DNA of 64,000 nt from Streptomyces showdoensis (GTDB lineage: Bacteria; Actinomycetota; Actinomycetes; Streptomycetales; Streptomycetaceae). Of this stretch, positions 9,887 through 17,561 are shown piece after piece. Each line of letters opens with the position of its first letter. The first letter of the stretch is position 1. Where the stretch lies: the NCBI RefSeq assembly GCF_039535475.1, contig NZ_BAAAXG010000026.1, positions 1,612,001 through 1,676,000 on the forward strand, given 5' to 3'. Position numbers and translations under genes: made by a program. The notes under the pieces are model-generated. The model was given only the letters and a program-made list of their open reading frames with translations. It did no database searches and had not been told where the DNA came from.

Positions 9887-11281
9887 GTGACTTCCACGCA
9901 GCAGACCCCCGATTCGCACGGCCCGGGCGGGCACGACGGCCACGGTGGCCCCGGCGGACACGGCCACGACGGCGGAAGCGGCGGAGGGCACGGCGGGGGC
10001 CACGGCCACTCGCACGCGCACAGCCACGGGCCGGCCGCACCCGTCTCGCGCCATCTGCGCAAGGTCATCGCCGCGGTCCTGATCCCCTTCGGCGCCGCCG
10101 TGCTGATCGGCCTGGTGGTGCTGTGGCCCGGCGGCGCCCCGGCGCACGAGCGCACCGGCGTCGGCTTCGACCGGCAGACCGAGCAGGGCCGGGTCGTCGC
10201 CGTCGAGCAGGTCGACTGCAAGGACGTGAACGTCGCCCAGGTCCCGCCGACCGGCGACACCTCCACGCCTGAGGGGCGCGAGGCCGTCAACTCCCAGCGG
10301 GGACAGTGCGCGAAGGCGACGATCGAGGTCGCCTCGGGCCCGAACAAGGGCCGCACCTTCACCGAGATCGTGCAGCCGGACGCGCCGCGGCAACTCCACG
10401 ACGGCCAGGGCGTGGTCGTCGCCTACGCCCCGGACGCACCGCACGACCTGCAGTACTCGGTCACCGACGTGAACCGGAAGATGCCCCTCGCGGTGCTGGC
10501 CGGCATCTTCGCGCTGGTGGTCGTGGCCGTCGGCCGGATGCGCGGCGTGATGGCGCTGATCGCGCTCGGCGCGAGCTTCCTGGTGCTGACCCTCTTCATC
10601 CTGCCGGCGATCCTCCAGGGCTCCAATCCGCTGGTGGTCGCCATCGTCGGAGCGAGCGCGATCATGCTCATCGCGCTCTACCTGTGTCACGGCCTCTCCG
10701 CCCGGACCTCGGTGGCGGTGCTCGGCACCCTGATCTCGCTGCTGCTGATCGGGCTGTTCGGCTCGCTCTTCATCGGCTGGGCCTCGCTCACCGGCAACAC
10801 CGACGACAACACCGGTCTCATCCACGGCCTCTACCCGAACATCGACATGTCGGGCCTGCTGCTCGCGAGCGTCATCATCGGTTCGCTCGGCGTGCTCGAC
10901 GACGTGACGGTCACCCAGACCTCTGCGGTCTGGGAGCTGCACCAGGCCGATCCGCGGATGGGTCCGCGGGCGCTCTACCGGGCCGGCATCCGGATCGGCC
11001 GCGACCACATCGCCTCGGTCGTGAACACCCTGGTCCTCGCCTACGCGGGTGCCGCCCTGCCGCTGCTGCTGCTCTTCTCGATCGCCCAGAGCAGCGTGGG
11101 GACGGTGGCCAACAGCGAGCTGGTCGCGGAGGAGATCGTCCGCACGCTGATCGGCTCGATCGGCCTGGTGGCCTCGGTGCCCGTCACCACCGCCCTCGCG
11201 GCGCTGGTGGTCTCCGCCGACCGGCCGGGGGCCGATGCGCAGCGCCCGGGCAGGGGCGGCCGCCGCCGACGGGCCAAGTGA
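9887..11281 (+). CDS. YibE/F-like multi-pass membrane protein
   Basis: 464 residues. The first 45 are almost only His and Gly (runs such as GGHGHDGGSGGGHGGGHGHS) and could bind metal. A first membrane helix follows (VIAAVLIPFGAAVLIGLVVLW), then an extracytoplasmic beta-rich domain with two cysteines (about residues 75-190), then roughly seven helices typical of the YibE/F family. Conserved motifs GSLGVLDDVTVTQ and GRDHIASVVNTLVLAYAGAALP are clear. GTG at 9887 is the only start just ahead of the His-rich leader. The family is of unknown biochemical function and often proposed as a transporter. Divergent from thiC. Confidence 0.85.
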   Translation: MTSTQQTPDSHGPGGHDGHGGPGGHGHDGGSGGGHGGGHGHSHAHSHGPAAPVSRHLRKVIAAVLIPFGAAVLIGLVVLWPGGAPAHERTGVGFDRQTEQGRVVAVEQVDCKDVNVAQVPPTGDTSTPEGREAVNSQRGQCAKATIEVASGPNKGRTFTEIVQPDAPRQLHDGQGVVVAYAPDAPHDLQYSVTDVNRKMPLAVLAGIFALVVVAVGRMRGVMALIALGASFLVLTLFILPAILQGSNPLVVAIVGASAIMLIALYLCHGLSARTSVAVLGTLISLLLIGLFGSLFIGWASLTGNTDDNTGLIHGLYPNIDMSGLLLASVIIGSLGVLDDVTVTQTSAVWELHQADPRMGPRALYRAGIRIGRDHIASVVNTLVLAYAGAALPLLLLFSIAQSSVGTVANSELVAEEIVRTLIGSIGLVASVPVTTALAALVVSADRPGADAQRPGRGGRRRRAK

Positions 11282-11384
11282 CCGACCGAGCCGCGGGTGC
11301 CGGGGGGCCTGGCCAGAGTCGGAGCCGGAGCCGGACGTGGGCGTGGCCGTGGGCATGGGCCCGGGGACCCGATACCGGGAGGCC

Positions 11385-11403
11385 GGGGGCCGGGTGGGCC
11401 CCC
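11385..11403. terminator. Candidate hairpin between convergent YibE/F and ssgA genes
   Basis: GGGGGCC and GGCCCCC with a 5-base loop (GGGTG). The stem is short but the only good one in the 129-base convergent gap, so it may stop transcription from both sides. Confidence 0.4.
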
Positions 11404-11410
11404 GTGGGCC

Positions 11411-11845
11411 TCAGCCGGCGTTCTCCTCCGCGAGGATCCGGCCGAGTTCCGCCTCCAAGTGGTCCTCGAAGTCGCCGAGCGTCCGCTCCTGACCGAGCGG
11501 GACGAGCTTGTCCGTGCGGTCGAGGAAGGCGACCAACGGCGGCGCGCTGGCCCGGAACAGGGCCCGGTCGGCGCCGACCTGGAGCCGGATGATCACGTCG
11601 GAGAGCCCGTCCGGGTCGGTCGGGGCGATGTGCACGTCCCCGTCCCCGCTGGGCCTGTTGATCCCGTCGAGCAGCAGTTCCCGGCCGAACGCCCAGGTCA
11701 CGGGCGCGTCTCCGGGAAGGTGGAAGGTCATCCGCACCGCATAGGGGTCGCGGGCCTCGTATCGCAGTTCCACCGGGATCCTGAAGGAGAGCTCCTCGGA
11801 GACGAGGAAGCTCATCAGGACTTCGGCCTGAACCGTCTCTCGCAT
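11411..11845 (-). CDS. ssgA: Sporulation-septation activator SsgA
   Basis: 144-residue SsgA-like protein (SALP), a family confined to morphologically complex actinomycetes. The sequence MSFLVSEELSFRIPVELRYE near the N-terminus, with DPYAVRMTFHLPG and LVAFLDRTDKLVPLGQE further on, matches SsgA itself rather than SsgB-G. SsgA recruits SsgB and thereby FtsZ to future sporulation septa and remodels wall growth sites. Two adjacent ATGs (11848, 11845) are possible; the second has a better-spaced GGGG. It is transcribed after ssgR, which encodes its known activator, with a 140-base promoter gap and no obvious terminator between them. Confidence 0.95.
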   Translation of the reverse strand: MRETVQAEVLMSFLVSEELSFRIPVELRYEARDPYAVRMTFHLPGDAPVTWAFGRELLLDGINRPSGDGDVHIAPTDPDGLSDVIIRLQVGADRALFRASAPPLVAFLDRTDKLVPLGQERTLGDFEDHLEAELGRILAEENAG

Positions 11846-11985
11846 CATGTACCCCGAACCAGTAGACGAAGCGGTTGTGTAAACACGCTGCTGAAAGCTG
11901 TGGTCGAAACGGCCAGGAATGATCCCCCATGGCCCTCTTGACGCAATCGTGCTGTACGCGCTAGCAGATCACAAGGAGTGATTTT

Positions 11986-12756
11986 TCAGATACTGATAGA
12001 GAAGGCGAGCGAACTGAAGAGCCTTCCGATCTCGTTCTGTAGCTGCGCGATAGCAGGCAGCAACCGTTCTTCCTGGTGAAGGGGTACGGAAATGGCCATG
12101 GCGGCCGCCGTGGACCCCGCCGTGATGGGGATGGCCGCACAGACCGTGCCGAGCGCATATTCCTGACGCTCCACCAGGGGCTCCATTCGCCCCATTCCGC
12201 CCAAACGGTCCAAAAGGGCATGGCGATTACGCACCGTATACGGGGTGATGGCTTCCACCGGATGGCGGTCGAGGTGGTCTTGACGGCTCTTCAGATCGAG
12301 TTGACTCAGCAGGCACTGCCCGATGGCGTGCGCGTGGCCGGTCTCTCGGAAGTCGGCCCACTCCTCGACCGCGGGGGCCGCGGGGGTGTCGGCGACGGCG
12401 ACCAGCTCGATCTCGCCCTCGCGGTAGATGGCGAAGTAGACGGGGACGCCGATGGCGTCGCGCCAGTGCGCGAGGGAGTCCTCCACCTTGGTGCGACGAT
12501 TCTGCAGAACTCCGCCGCCGACCAGACGGCCGGCGGCGTCGCCGAAGACGAACACACCCTTCTCACGACGCAGATATCCCTCGTGCGTCAGGGTGCGGAG
12601 CAGGTGGTACGCGGTGGGAAGCTGGAGCCCCGCTTCGCGGGCGAGCTGTTTGGCGGGCGCCCCGTCCTCATGGGAGCCCACGGCCTCCAGAAGTCTCAGC
12701 GCCCTCTGCACCGATCCGATCAGGGTAGGAGCAGCGGTCTGCGAAGCCGTGGCCAA
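11986..12756 (-). CDS. ssgR: SsgR, IclR-family activator of ssgA
   Basis: 256 residues with an N-terminal winged helix (AKQLAREAGLQLPTAYHLLRT, about residues 35-55) and a C-terminal IclR effector domain ending AIAQLQNEIGRLF. The start is TTG at 12756, preceded by GGGGGTG at correct distance; no in-frame ATG/GTG lies nearby. In S. coelicolor and S. griseus, SsgR is encoded directly upstream of ssgA and controls its transcription in a way tied to development, and the same order is seen here. The ligand is unknown. Confidence 0.93.
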   Translation of the reverse strand: MATASQTAAPTLIGSVQRALRLLEAVGSHEDGAPAKQLAREAGLQLPTAYHLLRTLTHEGYLRREKGVFVFGDAAGRLVGGGVLQNRRTKVEDSLAHWRDAIGVPVYFAIYREGEIELVAVADTPAAPAVEEWADFRETGHAHAIGQCLLSQLDLKSRQDHLDRHPVEAITPYTVRNRHALLDRLGGMGRMEPLVERQEYALGTVCAAIPITAGSTAAAMAISVPLHQEERLLPAIAQLQNEIGRLFSSLAFSISI

Positions 12757-12899
12757 AGGTCACCCCCAGGCGAGTGACGGATGCGCCGCATCCGCCCGCG
12801 GGGGCCGCCCCCGCGCGCCCACCGCGACCTGGGACCGCCGGGTCTACGCCTGTTGCTCCTGGGGCGGCAGAGGTTTCCACTCTAATGGCAGGCCACGGG

Positions 12900-12938
12900 G
12901 CCCGGCCGGTTTCAACCGGCGCGTTCCCCCGGCCGGGC
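12900..12938 (-). terminator. Hairpin downstream of the 12979 gene
   Basis: Arms GCCCGGCCGG and CCGGCCGGGC (10 bp) close a 19-base loop that can itself pair (CCGGTT with AACCGG). It follows the minus-strand small membrane-protein gene and precedes the ssgR promoter region, so it probably separates the two units. Confidence 0.5.
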
Positions 12939-12978
12939 TAATCCCCGCCGGTTGGCCCATACCAACGGGTAACTCGTG

Positions 12979-13197
12979 CTACCAGTCCTCGCGCGAGCCG
13001 GAGGACGAGGTGAACTTCCGTACGACGAAGATCAGGCCACCGACGAGCGCCACGAACAGCAGCACCTTGAAGAGCAGGCCGACCACGAAGGTCAGGACGC
13101 TCGTGATCAGTCCGCCGAAGACGACGAGCGCGAGAACGGGTATGGCGACCCACTTCACCCACCACGGCATCCCCGCGAGAATCTCCTTCACCGCCAT
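12979..13197 (-). CDS. Small membrane protein (DUF5326-type)
   Basis: 72 residues: a short amphipathic lead (MAVKEILAGMPWWVKWV), two adjoining transmembrane helices (VAIPVLALVVFGGLI and VGLLFKVLLFVALVGGLIFVV) and a basic/Ser tail ending SGSREDW. Streptomyces genomes carry this conserved short protein here; I recall it as DUF5326, function unknown. The ATG at 13197 is followed at once by the conserved lead. The 218 bases before the cupin gene also hold an 11-bp stem (13254-13292, GGGTGTCGGCG with its complement) in the presumed 5' region. Confidence 0.75.
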   Translation of the reverse strand: MAVKEILAGMPWWVKWVAIPVLALVVFGGLITSVLTFVVGLLFKVLLFVALVGGLIFVVRKFTSSSGSREDW

Positions 13198-13317
13198 TGC
13201 GCTTACCTCATCTCCCGAAGAGTCCGGTCCCGCGGGATCCGTCCGGACCCCGGGGGTGTCGGCGCCCGCCGTTTCCGGTGCCGCCGACACCCTCGATGCT
13301 AGGCGCGCGCACCTGGT

Positions 13318-13343
13318 GAGCGGGGGCCCCACGGCCCCCGCTC
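13318..13343 (-). terminator. Hairpin terminator of the cupin gene
   Basis: GAGCGGGGGCC-CCAC-GGCCCCCGCTC is a perfect 11-bp stem with a 4-base loop. It lies 70 bases beyond the stop of the minus-strand cupin gene. Confidence 0.75.
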
Positions 13344-13415
13344 TTCCCTGACCCGACCCCTAGGGGGCGCGGACCGGGGACCCCCAGGCCGCCTCGGACC
13401 CCGGATGCCCGCGCG

Positions 13416-13733
13416 TCAGGCCTCCGGCGGCGAGAAGACCACCATGACCCGCAGGTCCTCGGTGATGTGGTGGAACCTGTGCGGCACCCCGGCCGGCACG
13501 TAGACCACGCTGCCCCGCGCCACCGGGGTGGTCTCGTCCCCGACCGTGATCGCGGCCCGGCCGCTGACCACGAAGTACACCTCGTCCTGCCCGTGCGGCT
13601 GCTGCGGGTCGAGCTGCCCCGCGTCGAGCGCGTACAGCCCGACCGACATGTTCCGCTCCCGCAGGAACTGGAGGTACGCACCCTCGTTGGCGGCTCGCTC
13701 CGCCTCCAGCTCGTCCAGTCGGAATGCCTTCAT
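13416..13733 (-). CDS. Single-domain cupin protein
   Basis: 105 residues forming one cupin barrel. Motif 1 is QQPHGQDEVYFVVSGRAAI (His and Glu metal ligands) and motif 2 is GSVVYVPAGVPHRFHHI (His). It is cytoplasmic and probably binds one divalent metal ion. Small cupins of this kind can be dioxygenases, isomerases or ligand sensors, and nothing in the neighbours decides which. ATG at 13733, divergent from the holin-like gene across only 50 bases, which must contain both promoters. Confidence 0.85.
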   Translation of the reverse strand: MKAFRLDELEAERAANEGAYLQFLRERNMSVGLYALDAGQLDPQQPHGQDEVYFVVSGRAAITVGDETTPVARGSVVYVPAGVPHRFHHITEDLRVMVVFSPPEA

Positions 13734-13783
13734 GGTTCCTTCGCCCCTGCCTTGGCTCGATCACGTCTGCCACGATCTGACAC

Positions 13784-14164
13784 ATGAAGAATTTCGTAGT
13801 CAAGACGCTCGCGAACGCGGGGGCCCTGGCGGTGGCCGTCTGGATCCTCCAGCCGGACATCACCCTCACCGGCGACAGCACCGCGAACAAGGTCTGGACC
13901 CTGGTCCTGGTCGCCCTGGTCTTCGGCCTGGTCAACTTCCTGGTGAAGCCGGTCGTGAAGCTGCTCACCTTCCCGCTCTTCATCCTGACGCTCGGTCTGA
14001 TCACCCTGGTCGTCAACGCCCTCATGCTGCTGCTGACCTCCTGGCTGTCCGACCAGCTCGGCCTCAGCTTCCACGTGGACGGCTTCTGGACCGCGGTCCT
14101 CGGCGGCCTGATCATCTCCGTCGTCTCCTGGGCGCTGAACGTCGTCCTCCCCGACGGCGACTGA
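13784..14164 (+). CDS. Phage-holin-family (DUF360-type) membrane protein
   Basis: 126 residues, four predicted transmembrane helices. The conserved core NFLVKPVVKLLTFPLFILTLG followed by LVVNALMLLL is diagnostic of the Phage_holin_4_2 family. Despite the name, chromosomal members are ordinary conserved inner-membrane proteins and no phage gene is nearby. It lies 10 bases before ptpA, so the two are likely co-transcribed. Confidence 0.85.
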   Translation: MKNFVVKTLANAGALAVAVWILQPDITLTGDSTANKVWTLVLVALVFGLVNFLVKPVVKLLTFPLFILTLGLITLVVNALMLLLTSWLSDQLGLSFHVDGFWTAVLGGLIISVVSWALNVVLPDGD

Positions 14165-14174
14165 GGGCCCCGCC

Positions 14175-14666
14175 ATGACGTACCGCGTCTGTTTCGTCTG
14201 CACGGGCAACATCTGCCGTTCGCCGATGGCCGAGCACGTCTTCCGCGCCCGCGTGGCCGAGGCCGGTCTGGCCGAGGCGGTCGTGGTGGACAGCGCCGGC
14301 ACCGGCGGCTGGCACGAGGGCGACCCCGCCGACCCGCGCACCGTGGACGTACTGGAGGAGCACGGATACGGTTCCGGGCACTCCGCCCGCCGGTTCCGCA
14401 CCTCCTGGTTCCCGGCGCTGGACCTGGTGATCGCCCTCGACGAGGGGCACCTGCGCGAACTGCGGCGGCTGGCCCCCACCCCCCAGGACGCCGCGAAGAT
14501 ACGCCTGCTGCGCTCCTACGACCCCGGTGCGGGCGACCGGCTCGACGTGCCCGACCCCTACTACGGCGGCCGGGAGGGCTTCGAGGAGTGCCTGGAGATG
14601 GTGGAGGCCGCGAGCGAGGGACTGCTCGCCGCGGTACGCGACGAGGTGGAGGAGCGGACCCGATGA
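14175..14666 (+). CDS. ptpA: Low-molecular-weight protein-tyrosine phosphatase PtpA
   Basis: 163 residues. The P-loop VCTGNICRS provides the catalytic nucleophile Cys9 and Arg15 (C-x5-R). The general-acid loop is VPDPYYGG. It dephosphorylates protein phosphotyrosine; in S. coelicolor and S. lividans, PtpA has been linked to phosphate control and antibiotic production. ATG at 14175, and its stop overlaps the next gene (ATGA at 14663), so translation of the two is coupled. Confidence 0.95.
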   Translation: MTYRVCFVCTGNICRSPMAEHVFRARVAEAGLAEAVVVDSAGTGGWHEGDPADPRTVDVLEEHGYGSGHSARRFRTSWFPALDLVIALDEGHLRELRRLAPTPQDAAKIRLLRSYDPGAGDRLDVPDPYYGGREGFEECLEMVEAASEGLLAAVRDEVEERTR

Positions 14667-15868
14667 GCGGCACCGACGGCGGCGACGGCACCCCGGCCGA
14701 GGGGCCCGGCCGGATCGGCGACGGGACCCGGGCGGTCCGGGCCGGACTGCCCGAACCGGTGAAGTACGAGCCCACCCTGCCCGGCCCGGTCTTCGCCGCC
14801 CACTTCCACCTGCCCGGCGAACCCACCGGCCCCTACACCTACGGCCGCGACGAGAACCCCACCTGGACCCTCCTGGAACGCGCCATCGGCGAGCTGGAGG
14901 CCCCGGGGGAGACCGGGGTCGAGACCCTGGTCTTCGCCTCCGGGATGGCCGCGATCTCCGCCGTCGTCCTCTCGCAGCTGCGCGCCGGCGACGCCGTCGT
15001 CTTCCCCGACGATGCCTACCAGGCACTGCCGCTGCTGCACGAGCAGCTGCGGGCGTACGGCATCGAGGTGCGCACCGCGCCCACCCGCGGCGACGCCCAG
15101 CTCACCGTCCTGGACGGGGCGAAGCTGCTGTGGATCGAGACGCCGTCCAACCCCGGGCTCGACGTCTGCGACGTGCGCCGCCTGGTGCGGGCCGCCCACG
15201 AGGCGGGGGCCCTGGTCGCGGTCGACAACACCCTGGCCACCCCGCTCGGCCAGCGCCCCCTGGAGCTCGGTGCCGACTTCTCCGTCGCCAGCGACACCAA
15301 GGGCATGACCGGCCACGGCGACATCCTGCTCGGGCACGTCAGCTGCCGCGACCCGCTGAGGGCCGCCGAGGTACGGCGCTGGCGGAAGATCGTCGGGGCC
15401 GTCCCGGGGCCGATGGAGGCCTGGCTCGCCCACCGCTCCCTGGCCACCCTCCAGCTGCGCCTCGACCGGCAGTGCGGCACCGCGCTGACCCTCGCCGAGG
15501 CCCTCGTCGCGCATCCGGACGTGTCCGGGCTGCGCCATCCCGGGCTGCCGGGCGACCCCTCTCACGAGGTCGCCGCCCGCCAGATGCGGCGCTTCGGCTC
15601 CGTCGTCTCCTTCGTCCTGCCGGACCGCGCCTGGGCGGACCGCTTCCTGGACGCGCTGCGGCTGGTGGACGACGCGACCAGCTTCGGCGGGGTCCGGTCC
15701 ACCGCCGAGCGGCGCGGACGCTGGGGCGGGGACGCCGTGCCCGAGGGCTTCATCCGCTTCTCGGTGGGCGCGGAGGACCCGGAGGACCTGATCGACGACG
15801 TCCTTCGGGCGCTCGACACGGCGGCCAAGGGCGACCCGGCCGACGAGGGCCTCGCGGGCACCGGATAG
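14663..15868 (+). CDS. Cys/Met metabolism PLP enzyme (cystathionine gamma-lyase/synthase type)
   Basis: 401-residue trans-sulfuration-family enzyme. Visible marks are the phosphate-binding FASGMAAISAV, the WIETPSNPGLDV motif, VDNTLATPLGQ, and SDTKGMTGHGD, which carries the PLP lysine. Overlap by ATGA with ptpA fixes the start; an upstream in-frame reading would lie inside ptpA. The reaction could be cystathionine gamma-lyase or gamma-synthase; the CxPC-like features that separate them are not decisive here. The stop codon lies in the first unit of a short tandem repeat. Confidence 0.88.
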   Translation: MSGTDGGDGTPAEGPGRIGDGTRAVRAGLPEPVKYEPTLPGPVFAAHFHLPGEPTGPYTYGRDENPTWTLLERAIGELEAPGETGVETLVFASGMAAISAVVLSQLRAGDAVVFPDDAYQALPLLHEQLRAYGIEVRTAPTRGDAQLTVLDGAKLLWIETPSNPGLDVCDVRRLVRAAHEAGALVAVDNTLATPLGQRPLELGADFSVASDTKGMTGHGDILLGHVSCRDPLRAAEVRRWRKIVGAVPGPMEAWLAHRSLATLQLRLDRQCGTALTLAEALVAHPDVSGLRHPGLPGDPSHEVAARQMRRFGSVVSFVLPDRAWADRFLDALRLVDDATSFGGVRSTAERRGRWGGDAVPEGFIRFSVGAEDPEDLIDDVLRALDTAAKGDPADEGLAGTG

Positions 15869-15890
15869 CGGGCACCGGATAGCGGGCACG
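15855..15890. repeat. Tandem 14-bp repeat spanning the stop codon
   Basis: GCGGGCACCGGATA occurs twice head-to-tail (15855-15868, 15869-15882), followed by a partial third copy. The first unit encodes the last residues and stop of the PLP enzyme. About 15 bases further, CGTTCCGA (15905-15912) and TCGGAACG (15930-15937) could form a weak terminator hairpin. Confidence 0.6.
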
Positions 15891-16107
15891 CACGCGTGAC
15901 GGGACGTTCCGAACCTCCCCCCTCGTGGCTCGGAACGCCCCCTTCCCCCCGGCGGACAACCGCCTGGACAAGGCTAGTTGACTCTGCGTCAGTGTCCAAT
16001 CACGGTAGCGACAGCGACCTATCGACTTATTTATAGTTGGACGGTCCTGAGGCGCCGTCAGCGGACCGCCTGAGTCGAACGGCCCTCGCGGCCGGGAGGG
16101 GGCGGAC

Positions 16108-17004
16108 ATGGATCTGGCCCTGCTGCGCACGTTCGTCACGGTGCACCGGGCCGGCTCCTTCACCCGCGCCGCCGCCCTCCTCGGGCTCTCCCAGCCCGCG
16201 GTCACCAGCCAGATCCGCACCCTGGAACGACAGCTCGGCCGCCCGCTCTTCCTCAGACAGGCCCGTGGGGTCACCCCCACCACCATCGGCGACGAGCTGG
16301 CCCACCGCGCCGCCCCGCATCTGGACGCGCTCGTCGAGATCGCCGAGACCGGGCAGGAGGAACAGAGCGGGATCCGCACCCTCCATCTCGCCGGGCCGCC
16401 CGAGTTCACCGCGATCCGGGTGCTGCCCGCCCTGACCCCGCTGGTCGCCCAGGGCCTCACGCTCCGCGCCTCGTTCCTCGGCGACGCGGAGGAGACCCTG
16501 GACGGACTCGCCGCCGGGCACCACGATCTGGCCGTCGCCACCGCCCGGCCCCGCGGCGGTCTGTTCGCCGCCACCCCGCTCTGCGACGAGGAGCACGTCC
16601 TGGTCGCCGCCCCGCGCTGGGCCGCCCGACTCTCCCCCGGGGTGCTGCTCAGCAAGGGCGCGGTCGTCCTGGAGCAGCTGCCCGTGGTCGAGGTGCACGA
16701 GTCGCTGCCCTTCGTCTCCCGCTACTGGGCCGCCGTCTTCGAGTCCAAGCCGGCCGCGGCCGCCACGGTGATAGCCCCGGACCTGCGGGCCGTCCTGGAG
16801 ACCACCGCCGCTGGCGCGGGGCTCGCCGTGCTGCCGCGCTATCTGTGCGAGGAGGCCCTGGACAGCGGCCGGCTCGTGGCGCTCCTCGACCCGCCGGTGC
16901 CGCCGCTGCGCACCTACTTCCTGGTCGTCCGCACCGGCACGCTCGCGCTGCCGCATCTGGCACGGGCTCATGAGTGGTTGCTGCGGACCGCCGGGGGCTG
17001 GTGA
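16108..17004 (+). CDS. LysR-family transcriptional regulator
   Basis: 298 residues with the usual layout. The N-terminal helix-turn-helix is FTRAAALLGLSQPAVTSQIRTLE (residues about 18-40), then a linker helix, then a substrate-binding domain of about 205 residues. The target is not evident. The upstream 239 bases hold TTGACT at 15979 and an AT-rich stretch near 16022-16036, which could be its promoter. The Nudix gene begins 35 bases later on the same strand. Confidence 0.92.
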   Translation: MDLALLRTFVTVHRAGSFTRAAALLGLSQPAVTSQIRTLERQLGRPLFLRQARGVTPTTIGDELAHRAAPHLDALVEIAETGQEEQSGIRTLHLAGPPEFTAIRVLPALTPLVAQGLTLRASFLGDAEETLDGLAAGHHDLAVATARPRGGLFAATPLCDEEHVLVAAPRWAARLSPGVLLSKGAVVLEQLPVVEVHESLPFVSRYWAAVFESKPAAAATVIAPDLRAVLETTAAGAGLAVLPRYLCEEALDSGRLVALLDPPVPPLRTYFLVVRTGTLALPHLARAHEWLLRTAGGW

Positions 17005-17039
17005 GTTTCAGGACACCTGGGACGGGCCATTTTCTTCCC

Positions 17040-17519
17040 ATGACCGAACGACCAGTGGTCAAGCGCACCGCACGCGCCATCCTGCTCGACGGGGACGACC
17101 TCATCCTCATCAAGCGGACCAAGCCCGGGGTGGATCCCTACTGGCTCACGCCCGGCGGCGGGGTCGAGCCCTCGGACCCGACCGTCGTCCAGGCCCTGCA
17201 CCGCGAGGTGCACGAGGAGCTGGGCGCCAAGATCACCGACGTGGTGCCCTGTTTCGTCGACACCGTCGAGCACATCGTCGACGGCGGGGTCTCGGGCGTG
17301 AAGGTGCAGCACTTCTTCGTCTGCCGGCTGGAGTCCATGGACACCTCGCTGCGCCACGGCCCCGAGATCGAGGAGCCGCTGGGCGAGTACGAGATCGTCC
17401 GCGTGCCCTTCAGCCGGGTCGGCATCGCCGCCGTGCACCTGGTGCCGCTCTCCCTGCGCCACTACCTGGACGGCAACATCGAGGGCGTCCGCGCGATGCA
17501 CGCCCCCGACCTGGGCTAG
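17040..17519 (+). CDS. Nudix hydrolase with an atypical Nudix box
   Basis: 159 residues. The core REVHEELGAKI matches the C-terminal half of the Nudix box, and the glycine-rich lead TPGGGVEPSDP gives the first half. One residue is inserted relative to the canonical spacing, and the first box glutamate appears as Asp/Pro. The catalytic EE pair is intact, so hydrolysis of a nucleoside-diphosphate-linked substrate is plausible. ATG at 17040 gives a normal N-terminus. Confidence 0.85.
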   Translation: MTERPVVKRTARAILLDGDDLILIKRTKPGVDPYWLTPGGGVEPSDPTVVQALHREVHEELGAKITDVVPCFVDTVEHIVDGGVSGVKVQHFFVCRLESMDTSLRHGPEIEEPLGEYEIVRVPFSRVGIAAVHLVPLSLRHYLDGNIEGVRAMHAPDLG

Positions 17520-17561
17520 GACGGGGCCGGCTCGGGCCGGGCGCGACCACACGGACGCGCC

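Noticed and set aside
13784..14164. Possible prophage remnant suggested by the holin-family name
   Set aside because: The family is widespread as chromosomal membrane protein and no phage structural or integrase genes are nearby.
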